From: Leeuwenhoekiella aestuarii
GTDB taxonomy: Bacteria > Bacteroidota > Bacteroidia > Flavobacteriales > Flavobacteriaceae
Assembly: GCF_004104055.1 (NCBI RefSeq)
Contig: NZ_QOVJ01000001.1
Coordinates: 620,001-684,000, forward strand
Length of the DNA: 64,000 nt
Direction of reading: 5' to 3'
The position numbers and the translations under genes were made by a program. The notes beneath the pieces are model-generated. The model saw only the letters and a program-made list of their open reading frames with translations, ran no database searches and was not told the origin of the DNA. Positions 15,760 through 24,191 of the stretch are shown here, piece by piece (within the stretch, counting starts at the first letter, position 1; every line of letters starts with the position of its first letter).

Positions 15760-16308
15760 GTGAGTCAAGAACAACTCATAAAAGACTGTAAAAAGAAAAA
15801 ACCAAAAGCTCAGGAAGAATTGTATCGGCGCTACGCTCGAACTCTATTTTCTGTGGCTTTGAAGTATGCTCGCAATTATAGTGAGGCAGAAGATATTTTG
15901 CAGGAGGGTTTCATAACTATTTTTAATAAAGTAGAGCAGTTTAAATTTAAAGGTTCTTTCGAAGGGTGGTTAAAACGCATTGTGATCAATACCGCTTTAC
16001 AACGGTATCGAAAACAAAGTGTTTTTGAAATCGTCAATGAAGAGAACATTGAACAGGTTGAAGTAGAAGTTGATGAAGATGAAATATCACTTCAATTTCT
16101 ACTTCAGATTGTTCAAGAATTACCAGACCGGTACCGACTGGTTTTTAATTTATATGCATTAGACGGTTATTCTCATAAAGAGATCGCTCAAATGCTCAAA
16201 ATAAGTGAAGGTACTTCAAAGTCAAATTTGTCACGTGCCCGGATAATACTAAAAGAGAAAGTAGAAAACTTTCAAAAAGATACAACCCTACAAGCATCAA
16301 CGCCGTGA
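15760..16308 (+). CDS. ECF-type RNA polymerase sigma factor
   Basis: 182 residues with only regions 2 and 4. Region 2 holds YSEAEDILQEGFITIF and FEGWLKRIVINTA. Region 4 holds the helix-turn-helix YSHKEIAQMLKISEGTSKSNLSRAR. It directs RNA polymerase to a dedicated promoter set, probably in response to an envelope signal. Translation starts at a GTG (15760). Its stop overlaps the GTG start of the next gene by 4 bases, so the two are translationally coupled. The partner's layout suggests it acts as the anti-sigma or sensor. Confidence 0.95.
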   Translation: MSQEQLIKDCKKKKPKAQEELYRRYARTLFSVALKYARNYSEAEDILQEGFITIFNKVEQFKFKGSFEGWLKRIVINTALQRYRKQSVFEIVNEENIEQVEVEVDEDEISLQFLLQIVQELPDRYRLVFNLYALDGYSHKEIAQMLKISEGTSKSNLSRARIILKEKVENFQKDTTLQASTP

Positions 16309-17759
16309 AAGAGCAAAAAAACATAGACCGCTTGTTTCAGGAAAAGTTTAAAAACTTTGAAGCAGAACCCGGCGACCAAGTCTGGGCAAATATCGCTGCT
16401 CAACAGCAAAATAATAATAAGACTATCATACCATTATGGCTTAAGATAAGCGGTGCTGCGGCAGCTCTATTACTTTTATTTTTATCAGGAAATGTCTGGT
16501 TTAAAACTAATCTAAATCCAGAAGTCAATCCTGCTGTGGTTATAGAAGAAACTGCCACAGATATAGAAAACGAAAATTCAATTAAAGTAACTAAAAAAGA
16601 AACCCCTCTTGTAACTTCTCAAAAAACTGAGGATAATACTGAAAGTTCAGAGCAATTAAAAAATACTAAGAACCCTTCAAAAAATCTGGTTACAACTCCA
16701 AAAAACAACACTGTAGTTTCTACTAAACAGAATACTTCTTCAAGTGTTAACAGTACTCAAAATTCTTCACCTGAGAATTCTAATATTCTTTCGCAAAGCG
16801 GAAATGAAAATGACAACGCTGTTGCAAATATTCTATCTTCTGAAATTACTAAAAAGGATGAAGTTTTAAATGAAAATACTTCCGTAGAAAAATCTAACAA
16901 AGTAGCTGTTGCTGATAATACTGAAGAAACGAATTTTGAGAGCGAAGCCAAAATAGACCCAGATGCTTTAGAAAAAATTGCAAATCAAAGCAAAGAACAA
17001 GCTATAGCTGAAACTGAAGAAACCTCAGAAACTATAAATCGCTGGGGAATTTCACCAATGGTCGCACCGGTTTACTATAACAGTTTTGGAGGCTCTGGTA
17101 TAGATGCAGAATTTTCAAACAATAAAAAAAGTGGGGATGTTAATCTGAGTTATGGTTTACAAGTAAGTTATGCTCTAAATAACCGTTTAACAGTAAGGTC
17201 TGGTATTAATAGAGTTGACCTCGGGTATAAAACAGAGCAGGTTAGCTTTTCGCCAAGTATACAACCAAGCACTATTAGCAGTATCAACTATAATGATAAC
17301 GCAGGTTTGATCCAGCTATCTAGCTCTAATAAAAGCTCACTTGTTAATTCTCCAAGTTCAAACGCTGCAGAATTTGACACAAATACCATAAACTCTTCAA
17401 ACGCTCTAAATCAACAATTGGGTTATATAGAAATACCTGTTGAAGCAGAATATGCTTTAATCAACAATAAAATAGGTGTTCAACTTATAGGAGGTTTAAG
17501 TACTTTATTTCTGAATAATAATTCTATCACTCTTGAAGAAGGCAACAATATAGTTTCAGAATTGGGTGAGTCAAATAGTTTAAACGCAACTAGTTTTAGT
17601 ACTAATGTGGGGCTGGGATTTGATTATAAATTTACAGATCGCATACAGTTCAATTTAGAACCCATGTTCAAATATCAAATTAATGCATATAATAAAAGCG
17701 TTAGTGACTTTAAGCCTTATTATTTAGGGCTTTATACCGGTTTTAGCATTAAGTTTTAA
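16305..17759 (+). CDS. Putative anti-sigma/trans-envelope protein with C-terminal outer-membrane beta-barrel
   Basis: 484 residues in three parts. Residues 1-41 are cytoplasmic, with the FxEKFKNFEAEPGDQVWANI pattern often seen at the start of Bacteroidetes proteins encoded after ECF sigma factors. Residues 42-62 form one membrane helix. Residues 65-240 are a low-complexity Asn/Ser/Thr/Glu linker that could cross the periplasm. Residues ~243-484 alternate aromatic and polar residues (WGISPMVAPVYY, LSYGLQVSYAL) and end in GFSIKF, the terminal Phe signature of an outer-membrane barrel. It could link the outer membrane to the sigma factor. Start is GTG at 16305, overlapping the sigma stop. Anti-sigma function is inferred. 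Confidence 0.8.
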   Translation: MKEQKNIDRLFQEKFKNFEAEPGDQVWANIAAQQQNNNKTIIPLWLKISGAAAALLLLFLSGNVWFKTNLNPEVNPAVVIEETATDIENENSIKVTKKETPLVTSQKTEDNTESSEQLKNTKNPSKNLVTTPKNNTVVSTKQNTSSSVNSTQNSSPENSNILSQSGNENDNAVANILSSEITKKDEVLNENTSVEKSNKVAVADNTEETNFESEAKIDPDALEKIANQSKEQAIAETEETSETINRWGISPMVAPVYYNSFGGSGIDAEFSNNKKSGDVNLSYGLQVSYALNNRLTVRSGINRVDLGYKTEQVSFSPSIQPSTISSINYNDNAGLIQLSSSNKSSLVNSPSSNAAEFDTNTINSSNALNQQLGYIEIPVEAEYALINNKIGVQLIGGLSTLFLNNNSITLEEGNNIVSELGESNSLNATSFSTNVGLGFDYKFTDRIQFNLEPMFKYQINAYNKSVSDFKPYYLGLYTGFSIKF

Positions 17760-17854
17760 CAATACATGAAAAAGAAATAAGGATACAAATCTAAAGTTAG
17801 GTTTAGGTTAGTTTTTTAGTTGGTTAGGTTAATTATTGCGCAAGCAATGATGAT

Positions 17855-17886
17855 AAAAGGTCGCCTCTGGTTAGGGCGACCTTTTT
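17855..17886. terminator. Bidirectional terminator
   Basis: AAAAGGTCGCC and GGCGACCTTTT pair over 11 bases around a 9-base loop, with T tracts on both strands. It separates the convergent barrel gene (stop 17759) and the acyltransferase gene (stop 17889). The sequence before it (17790-17835) is a run of TTAGGTT-like units. Confidence 0.85.
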
Positions 17887-17888
17887 GA

Positions 17889-18635
17889 TTATAGCGTTTG
17901 ATCTTTTAAAAGTTCTGCGTGAATCGCTTTAAATGTTTGATCTCTCAAATCACGACGGTCACTGGCACCTTTACCTTTTGTTTCAATAAACTTTAGAACT
18001 TTAACCCGCATTTTACCCGGTGATCCAGTAAAGAAGTCATAAGAAAAGCGCTTTTTATTATCATAAAAAACCATAGGCACAATTGGAATCTGATGATCTA
18101 TTGCTAGTCGGAAAGCACCATCTTTAAAGGTATCTAAGACTAAAGACAAATCATCGGGCACGCCACCTTCAGGAAAAATACAAATACTCAATCCTTGACT
18201 TAAGCGTTGTTGTGCACTTTCAAAAACTGCTCTTCTGCTTTTAGGATCTCCACGATCTACCAAAATACAGGTTTGTTTGTAGAAATATCCAAATAACGGA
18301 AAACGTGACAACTCTTGCTTACCAACAAAAACAAAAGGATTGCGTGCGGTATGTAACATGAGCATTATATCTGTCATTGAGGTATGATTAGCCACATACA
18401 TATAACTTTTACCGGGTTTTGTTTTCTGAAGTCTTTTTACCTGAGGCCAGAACCCCATGCCATATAATATAAAACGCGCCCAAAATTGCGCCATTCTAAA
18501 AAAGTAAACATACCATGAATCTTTTGCCACCGAAATGATCAAAAACGGAAACAAAACCAAAATAGGAATAAGTAAAACAATGTAAAACCAAATGCGCCAA
18601 AGCAAAATAAAAAATTTACGCAGCAGACTTATCAT
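17889..18635 (-). CDS. 1-acyl-sn-glycerol-3-phosphate acyltransferase (PlsC family)
   Basis: 248 residues with an N-terminal hydrophobic stretch (about 8-34) and the acyltransferase signature NHTSMTD (HX4D) followed by FPEGG. The family adds the second acyl chain to lysophosphatidic acid at the inner membrane during phospholipid synthesis; related members acylate other lysolipids or ornithine lipids. The basic C-terminal half is normal for the family. It is divergent from trpS. A palindromic motif (18656-18678) lies just upstream of its start and may regulate it. Confidence 0.9.
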   Translation of the reverse strand: MISLLRKFFILLWRIWFYIVLLIPILVLFPFLIISVAKDSWYVYFFRMAQFWARFILYGMGFWPQVKRLQKTKPGKSYMYVANHTSMTDIMLMLHTARNPFVFVGKQELSRFPLFGYFYKQTCILVDRGDPKSRRAVFESAQQRLSQGLSICIFPEGGVPDDLSLVLDTFKDGAFRLAIDHQIPIVPMVFYDNKKRFSYDFFTGSPGKMRVKVLKFIETKGKGASDRRDLRDQTFKAIHAELLKDQTL

Positions 18636-18655
18636 AGGTTGTTTGAGTCAGTTAA

Positions 18656-18678
18656 GGTTTACTCGATAATCGAGATTA
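18656..18678. promoter_or_regulatory. Palindromic motif shared with 31161-31183, possible operator
   Basis: Contains CTCGATAATCGAG, a palindrome around the central A, preceded by GGTTTA. Its sequence matches the reverse complement of 31161-31183 at 19 of 23 positions (common core TTTACTCGATWATCGA). It is 21-43 bases upstream of the plsC-like start and about 170 upstream of trpS. Confidence 0.4.
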
Positions 18679-18818
18679 AAAATACTCTGAAGCTTTACAA
18701 GAAATTAAAAATTGCTTCATTTCAATCTCTTACAGGCTTTTCAAGGTGGTTTATTAATTAGGTTGTTTATGCTATCCAAAAATAGGCATTTTAAAAGGAG
18801 TTAATTCGTCAAAAGGGG

Positions 18819-18826
18819 TAACTTTG
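18819..18826 (+). promoter_or_regulatory. trpS -7 element
   Basis: TAACTTTG is a perfect TAnnTTTG match placed 20 bases before the trpS ATG, giving a very short leader. I see no exact TTG at the expected -33 distance. Confidence 0.5.
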
Positions 18827-18845
18827 CCTAAAATATTAGTTAAGC

Positions 18846-19814
18846 ATGTCACGAATTTTGACTGGTGTTCAAAGTACAGGAACACCTCATTTAGGAAATT
18901 TATTAGGAGCTATCATCCCGGCAATTGAAATGGCAAACGACTCAAACAACGATTCGTTTTTATTTATCGCCAATCTGCATACGCTTACTCAAATAAAAGA
19001 TGCCAGCATTTTAAAAGAAAACACCTATTCTGTGGCAGCTACGTGGCTTGCTTTTGGGTTAGATATAGAGCAAACTGTATTTTACAGACAAAGTGACGTA
19101 CCTCAAACTACAGAATTGACTTGGTATTTAAGTTGCTTTTTTCCTTATCAGCGTCTTACTTTAGCCCATTCTTTCAAGGACAAAGCAGATAGATTAGCAG
19201 ATGTAAATTCAGGATTATTTAGTTATCCTATGTTGATGGCTGCAGATATTTTACTATACGATGCAGAGTTTGTTCCCGTTGGTAAAGATCAATTACAACA
19301 TATAGAAATGACACGTGATGTAGCATCTCGCTTTCACGCGCAAATGGGAGATACTTTTGTATTACCGGAAGCTAAAATTGAAGAAAACACAAAATACATC
19401 CCGGGAACCGATGGTGAAAAAATGAGCAAATCCCGAGATAATTATATCAACTTATTTTTGCCTGATAAAAAATTGAGAAAACAAGTCATGGGCATTCAAA
19501 CAGATAGTACTCCCCTTGAAGAACCTAAGGATCCTGACACCTGTAATGTTTTTAATTTATATAAAGTAATTGCCTCTGAAGAACAAGTGGCTCAAATGCG
19601 TCAAAATTATTTAGGTGGAAACTACGGCTATGGTCACGCCAAGCAGGCTTTATATGAGCTTTTAGTTGGCAAATACGAAAAGCAGCGTGAAGCTTACCAC
19701 TATTATATGAACAATCTTGAAGAGATTGACGCAGCTTTAGAAAAAGGAGCCGAAAAAGCACGTAAGGTTGCTAATGAAGTTTTAAATAGAGTACGTACGA
19801 AGCTAGGATACTAA
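18846..19814 (+). CDS. trpS: Tryptophanyl-tRNA synthetase
   Basis: 322 residues, the compact bacterial class I synthetase. The HIGH-like motif is TGTPHLGN (11-18) and the KMSKS loop is GEKMSKSRDN. It attaches tryptophan to tRNA-Trp. The DRLADVNSGLFSYPMLMAADILLY segment carries residues of the tryptophan pocket. Its stop codon region overlaps the dprA stop by 4 bases in convergent orientation, with no terminator hairpin between them. Confidence 0.98.
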   Translation: MSRILTGVQSTGTPHLGNLLGAIIPAIEMANDSNNDSFLFIANLHTLTQIKDASILKENTYSVAATWLAFGLDIEQTVFYRQSDVPQTTELTWYLSCFFPYQRLTLAHSFKDKADRLADVNSGLFSYPMLMAADILLYDAEFVPVGKDQLQHIEMTRDVASRFHAQMGDTFVLPEAKIEENTKYIPGTDGEKMSKSRDNYINLFLPDKKLRKQVMGIQTDSTPLEEPKDPDTCNVFNLYKVIASEEQVAQMRQNYLGGNYGYGHAKQALYELLVGKYEKQREAYHYYMNNLEEIDAALEKGAEKARKVANEVLNRVRTKLGY

Positions 19815-20911
19815 GCCAGTTCAAACTGTTTACCGGGAAGTGATCGTACCACACCTTTCAGTTCCATATTAAGGAGTAAACTGACAACCTTAAATGTGGG
19901 CATTTTACAATGAAGTGCAATCAAATCTAATTGTTCTTTGCCTGCATCTCTTAAAAATCTCCAGATTAGTTTTTCTTCCTCAGTAAGTTCTACAAAGAGT
20001 TGTTTTTGTACAGGTTTTAACACCTCATCTAATTGCCAATTGAGTAAATAAATTAGATCTGCAGCACTGGTAATAAGTTGCGCTTTTTGTGTTTTAATGA
20101 GATTGTTACATCCCAGACTTTGTGAATCTCCTGGTCTTCCGGGTACCGCAAAAACATCTCTGTTATATGAATGGGCAATATCTGCCGTGACTAGAGAACC
20201 TCCTTTTTCGGCACTTTCAATAACGACTGTTGCTTCACTAATACCAGCAATGATTCGGTTTCGCCTTAAAAAATTAGTGCGGTCAAAATTATCAGAACTC
20301 CAAAAATCGGTTACAAAAGCACCTTGGTTTTCTACTGCTTGCTCATATTTAATATGCACTTTAGGGTAAATCTGGTTCAATCCGTGAGCGACAACTGCTA
20401 GGGTATCTAGTCCATGATCTAAGGCCGCCCGGTGTGCAGCTATGTCAACTCCGTATGCAAACCCGGAAACGATCAAAGGGTTTAACGGCGCTAAATCTTC
20501 AATAAATTTTTTAATGAAATCAATCGCATGTGTAGTGACTTTGCGTGTGCCTACAATAGAAAGTATTTTTGGATTGTTATAAGCAGCCTTTCCTCTTTTA
20601 AAAAGTAAAATGGGGCCGTCTATGCAATGTTTTAAGCGATCAGGATAATTTTCATCTTGATAACAGCTGTATTCAAATTTGTTTTCTTCAATAAACTCCA
20701 GTTCTTTTTCGGCTTCCAGAGCGTGCTCTTTATTGAAAAATTCTTTCAGTTTATACTCCCCTATTCCTTCTATATTAAGCAAAACTGCTTTTGATTGCCG
20801 TAAAACATTTTGAGGAGACTCAAACCTATGCACCAGTCTTTTAATGGAAGTATCTCCCAGATTAGGAATGTGCTGTAATGTTAAATATGCGTGTAATTCT
20901 TCTTGACTCAC
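19811..20911 (-). CDS. dprA: DNA-processing protein DprA (Smf)
   Basis: 366 residues. An N-terminal helix-hairpin-helix/SAM-like region is followed by the Rossmann-like DprA domain (SIVGTRKVTTHA, VSGFAYGVDIAAHRAALD, GSLVTADIA, VFAVPGRPGD) and a C-terminal winged-helix (DprA-WH) segment. DprA protects incoming single-stranded DNA and loads RecA on it during natural transformation; it is widespread even in strains without known competence. It is divergent from the HU/SPOR gene and overlaps trpS at the stop codons. Confidence 0.96.
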   Translation of the reverse strand: MSQEELHAYLTLQHIPNLGDTSIKRLVHRFESPQNVLRQSKAVLLNIEGIGEYKLKEFFNKEHALEAEKELEFIEENKFEYSCYQDENYPDRLKHCIDGPILLFKRGKAAYNNPKILSIVGTRKVTTHAIDFIKKFIEDLAPLNPLIVSGFAYGVDIAAHRAALDHGLDTLAVVAHGLNQIYPKVHIKYEQAVENQGAFVTDFWSSDNFDRTNFLRRNRIIAGISEATVVIESAEKGGSLVTADIAHSYNRDVFAVPGRPGDSQSLGCNNLIKTQKAQLITSAADLIYLLNWQLDEVLKPVQKQLFVELTEEEKLIWRFLRDAGKEQLDLIALHCKMPTFKVVSLLLNMELKGVVRSLPGKQFELA

Positions 20912-20948
20912 GGTTATAGTATATTGAAAATAAATATATTACAAAATT

Positions 20949-20968
20949 GTTAACAATTACCGGTTAAC
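20949..20968. promoter_or_regulatory. Paired GTTAAC sites between dprA and the HU/SPOR gene
   Basis: Two copies of the self-palindrome GTTAAC (20949-20954 and 20963-20968), 14 bases centre to centre, in the 95-base gap between divergent genes. The first is part of TTGTTAACAA. Spacing of a little over one helical turn would suit a dimeric regulator. AT-rich chance is possible. Confidence 0.25.
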
Positions 20969-21006
20969 AAGATTAGGTCAGAAGGATTTTTTTCTAATTT
21001 TACGTT

Positions 21007-21936
21007 ATGCATTTTTCAACTTACATCAGCGACCTATTATACAGATACGAGTGTGTGATCATTCCCGGCTTTGGAGCATTTTTAGCACATCGCATTTCTG
21101 CATATCACGATTCTAAGACACAAACTTTTTTTCCACCTCAAAAGCGTATTTCGTTTAATGCTCAATTAAAAGAAAACGACGGTCTTTTGGCTAATTACGC
21201 TGCGTCTGCAGAAAACTTAAGCTACACAGAAGCCTTAAGGAGTTTACAAGAGTTTGCATATGAGCTGGAGCAAAAACTTATAAAAAACGAAACAGTAGTT
21301 CTTGAAAAAATAGGAATGCTTTCTCAAAATGAAGCAGGTAAAGTGATTTTTGAACCGGCAACGACTACTAATTACCTTACAGAAGCTTTTGGACTTTCTT
21401 CTTATGTTTCAAAACCTATTATGCGTGAAGTCCTTAATGAAAAGGTTGAAACTCTTGAAGAAAAAGCACCAATTCATATCTCTGCTGGCCGCCGAAACAA
21501 CTGGATGAAGTATGCTGCAGTAGGCTTGCTTGCAATCGGGTTATCAGGATCTTTGGGATTCTTCTATTTTAAAGATATAGCTGATCACAATTTTGCTGAA
21601 AAACAAAAAGCAGAAACTGCTGTAGAAAATACAATTCAACAAGCAACATTTACGATAGACAATCCGTTGCCTGCAGTTACCCTGAATGCTTTTAGACCTA
21701 AAGGAAATTATCATATAGTAGCAGGAGCTTTTAGAGTACCTGAAAACGCTGAGACTCGGGTAGAACAACTGCGGGAAGCCGGTTATAAAGCTCGAAGCAT
21801 TGGTGAAAACAAATATGGTTTACATCAGGTTGTTTACGGTAGCTATACAGACCGTTTAGAAGCAATAAAAGAATTGAGACAAATACGAAACAATGACAAT
21901 CCTAATGCCTGGATGCTTGTTCAAGAATTGAAATAA
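21007..21936 (+). CDS. HU-CCDC81-like domain and SPOR domain membrane protein
   Basis: 309 residues. Residues 1-~125 match the Bacteroidetes HU-CCDC81 type (IIPGFGAFLAH near 18-28, then FNAQLKENDGLLANY), an HU-fold domain. A membrane helix spans about 167-187. A periplasmic linker leads to a SPOR domain (about 233-305, starting NYHIVAGAF), which binds denuded peptidoglycan at septa. The protein could therefore connect a cytoplasmic HU-fold domain (DNA or protein contact) with the cell wall. It has its own 3' terminator at 21968. The cytoplasmic binding partner is unknown. Confidence 0.85.
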   Translation: MHFSTYISDLLYRYECVIIPGFGAFLAHRISAYHDSKTQTFFPPQKRISFNAQLKENDGLLANYAASAENLSYTEALRSLQEFAYELEQKLIKNETVVLEKIGMLSQNEAGKVIFEPATTTNYLTEAFGLSSYVSKPIMREVLNEKVETLEEKAPIHISAGRRNNWMKYAAVGLLAIGLSGSLGFFYFKDIADHNFAEKQKAETAVENTIQQATFTIDNPLPAVTLNAFRPKGNYHIVAGAFRVPENAETRVEQLREAGYKARSIGENKYGLHQVVYGSYTDRLEAIKELRQIRNNDNPNAWMLVQELK

Positions 21937-21967
21937 GTCAGTGTTTTTAGAGAACATAGTATTTAAG

Positions 21968-21992
21968 AGCCTCCAAAGTTGGAGGCTTTTTT
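21968..21992 (+). terminator. Rho-independent terminator after the HU/SPOR gene
   Basis: AGCCTCCAA and TTGGAGGCT pair over 9 bases around AG, followed by T5. It ends the HU/SPOR transcript just before the thioesterase gene. Confidence 0.85.
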
Positions 21993-22038
21993 AATTTTTA
22001 GAAGGTCTATTCTTACTATTTTTACGCAAAATTATTTT

Positions 22039-22548
22039 ATGAAAGAAAAAACTCCTTCAGAATCGCGTACCATGCAGACTGATCTGGTGTTGCCTAACGA
22101 GACAAACCCATTGAACAATATGTTTGGTGGCGAACTCTTGGCACGTATGGACCGTGTAGCGAGTATAACAGCAAGAAGGCATTCGCGTAGAATTGTAGTT
22201 ACCGCATCAGTAAATCACGTTGCTTTTAACAAAGCGATACCTCTAGGTAGTGTTGTAACTGTTGAAGCTTCTATTTCACGAGCTTTTAAGACTTCGATGG
22301 AAGTTATCATAGATGTATGGGTAGAAGATCGTGAGAGCGGCTTAAAATCAAAAGCAAATGATGCTATTTATACCTTTGTTGCCGTTGACGAAACCGGTAT
22401 GCCAGTACCTATTCCTCAAATAAGACCTGAATCTGAACAGGAAGTTCAGCGTTATGACGCAGCTTTGCGCAGAAAACAGTTGAGCTTAGTGCTTGCTGGC
22501 AAAATGAAAGCTAAAGAAGCTACAGAACTCAAGGCTCTTTTTGAATGA
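22039..22548 (+). CDS. Acyl-CoA thioesterase, hotdog fold
   Basis: 169 residues from the ATG at 22039. An in-frame TTG at 21979 lies inside the upstream terminator and is rejected. The motif NPLNNMFGGELLARMD and the following VTASVNHVAF are those of the YciA/BACH-type hotdog thioesterases, which cleave fatty acyl-CoA to free acid and CoA. The catalytic Asn/Asp region is intact. A C-terminal extension (RYDAALRRKQLS) is usual in the Bacteroidetes members. It has its own terminator at 22567. Confidence 0.92.
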   Translation: MKEKTPSESRTMQTDLVLPNETNPLNNMFGGELLARMDRVASITARRHSRRIVVTASVNHVAFNKAIPLGSVVTVEASISRAFKTSMEVIIDVWVEDRESGLKSKANDAIYTFVAVDETGMPVPIPQIRPESEQEVQRYDAALRRKQLSLVLAGKMKAKEATELKALFE

Positions 22549-22566
22549 GTTTTTATAAAATTCACT

Positions 22567-22601
22567 AAAAAAAGGGAAGCATTATTTGCTTCCCTTTTTT
22601 T
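22567..22601. terminator. Bidirectional terminator
   Basis: A7 GGGAAGC and GCTTCCC T7 pair over 14 bases around ATTATTT. It separates the convergent thioesterase and M20 amidohydrolase genes. Confidence 0.88.
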
Positions 22602-22620
22602 AGTTTGTGAAATTCTCACT

Positions 22621-24042
22621 CTAATTTCTATAATCTAATGCCGGTTCCCGATCTCCCAATAATGGAATGTATTCAAAGTCAGTACCACGCTTTTCTATGA
22701 ATTCTTTTTTTGCCTCTTTTAAAATAGAAGGATCATTCAGTAAATCCATTCCGGTCTTAGCAATAGTTTTAGCTGCGATCATCATTCCCTTCTCACCAAT
22801 GCTCATGCCGCCGGCAGCGACAGCTTGCCAACTGTGAGCCGGAGTTCCCGGGACCCAGGTCGCAGTATATAAACCAACTGTAGGCACTTTAAAACTCACA
22901 TCACCTACATCTGTTGAACCGCCTGCTTCTGGATTAGGATTGTAATCGCTAATACCTTCAACATTTCTAGTATCCAGTTTATTCCCTAGTGTTTTTGAAA
23001 TTTCTTCAGCAAACTCGCGTTCTTCAGCTGTGTAAGTGTAACCACCCACTTCCTTCAGGTTAGAATACATCAGCTTTTGCAACGTAAGATTAGGAAGCAA
23101 TTCATGCGTTCCTCCTATCATCTCATAATCCATTGTGGTACCTGTTCCCATAGCAGCACCTTCTGCGGCTTTTACCATTCGATCAAAGATTTCAATCACA
23201 ACACCTCTCGTAGTATGACGGGCATAATAATACACCTCAGCAAAATCAGGAACCACATTAGGAGCCTTCCCCCCATCTGTAATTACATAATGAATACGCG
23301 CATCTTCGGGAACATGCTCGCGCATCATATTTACCATATAATTCATCGCCTCTACGCCATCTAAGGCAGAGCGACCTTTTTCAGGGGCTCCTGCTGCGTG
23401 GGCAGCGATACCGTGAAATCTAAATTTAGCCGATTTATTTGCCAAAGCGGCTCCGGGATCTGCTCCGTTAGAATTTCCGGGATGCCAGTTTAATGCAGCA
23501 TCCACATCATCAAATAAGCCCGCTCTGGTTAAATACACTTTACCGGAGCCGCCTTCTTCGGCAGGGCAGCCATAAAACCGAATGGTTCCTGACTTATCGC
23601 TTTCAACTAAATATTTCTTAATACTTATTGCTGCAGCTGCAGAAGCAGTACCAAAGAGATGATGCCCGCAAGCATGACCTGCAACACCACCAGCAGATTC
23701 TTTTTGAGTGACCGCTTGTTGAGATAAGCCTGGCAACGCATCATATTCACCCAGAACTGCGATCACCGGTTTGCCAGAACCGTAACTGGCAATAAAAGCT
23801 GTAGGCATACCAGCAACACCATCTTCAATTGTGAAACCTTCATTTTTTAAAGTTTCCTGAAGTAGTGCAACGCTTTGTTCTTCTTGATAACCCATTTCGG
23901 CAAAAGACCAAATTTTATGTGCTACAGCGCCATATTTATCTGCATCTTGATCAAGTTCTGAAATTATTTTTTCTTGTATCTTTTGGGCAGAAACTAAACC
24001 CGAAATCATTAAAATAGATAAGAGAAGCGTAATTTTTTTCAT
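22621..24042 (-). CDS. Secreted M20-family amidohydrolase (AbgB-like)
   Basis: 473 residues with a cleavable signal peptide (MKKITLLLSILMISGLVSAQ). The metal site segments HACGHHLFG, AEEGGSGK and WHPG identify an M20D amidohydrolase close to AbgB (p-aminobenzoyl-glutamate hydrolase subunit B) and the aminoacylase/HmrA group. It probably hydrolyses an N-acyl or peptide bond of a small substrate in the periplasm. AbgB itself is cytoplasmic, so the signal peptide is a point of difference. It is monocistronic, with no subunit A homologue next to it. Confidence 0.88.
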   Translation of the reverse strand: MKKITLLLSILMISGLVSAQKIQEKIISELDQDADKYGAVAHKIWSFAEMGYQEEQSVALLQETLKNEGFTIEDGVAGMPTAFIASYGSGKPVIAVLGEYDALPGLSQQAVTQKESAGGVAGHACGHHLFGTASAAAAISIKKYLVESDKSGTIRFYGCPAEEGGSGKVYLTRAGLFDDVDAALNWHPGNSNGADPGAALANKSAKFRFHGIAAHAAGAPEKGRSALDGVEAMNYMVNMMREHVPEDARIHYVITDGGKAPNVVPDFAEVYYYARHTTRGVVIEIFDRMVKAAEGAAMGTGTTMDYEMIGGTHELLPNLTLQKLMYSNLKEVGGYTYTAEEREFAEEISKTLGNKLDTRNVEGISDYNPNPEAGGSTDVGDVSFKVPTVGLYTATWVPGTPAHSWQAVAAGGMSIGEKGMMIAAKTIAKTGMDLLNDPSILKEAKKEFIEKRGTDFEYIPLLGDREPALDYRN

Positions 24043-24191
24043 AAAACAGAATGGTTTAGAAGATAGAATAGAAGTCTTGTCTAGCTCTAAATTACAATAA
24101 TCCTATTAATGAATAAATGAGCCGCATAGAAAACACGGAGCTATCGAAGGTTTTTATCAAATTGAATTCACAATGGAACAAAAAACCAGAT

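Noticed and set aside
17790-17835. TTAGGTT repeats as a telomere-like or CRISPR-like array
   Set aside because: Only a few imperfect units are present, next to a normal terminator; low-complexity AT-rich spacer is the simpler reading.
21979-22038. TTG start giving 20 more residues on the thioesterase
   Set aside because: It begins inside the terminator of the upstream gene. The ATG at 22039 matches the family N-terminus.
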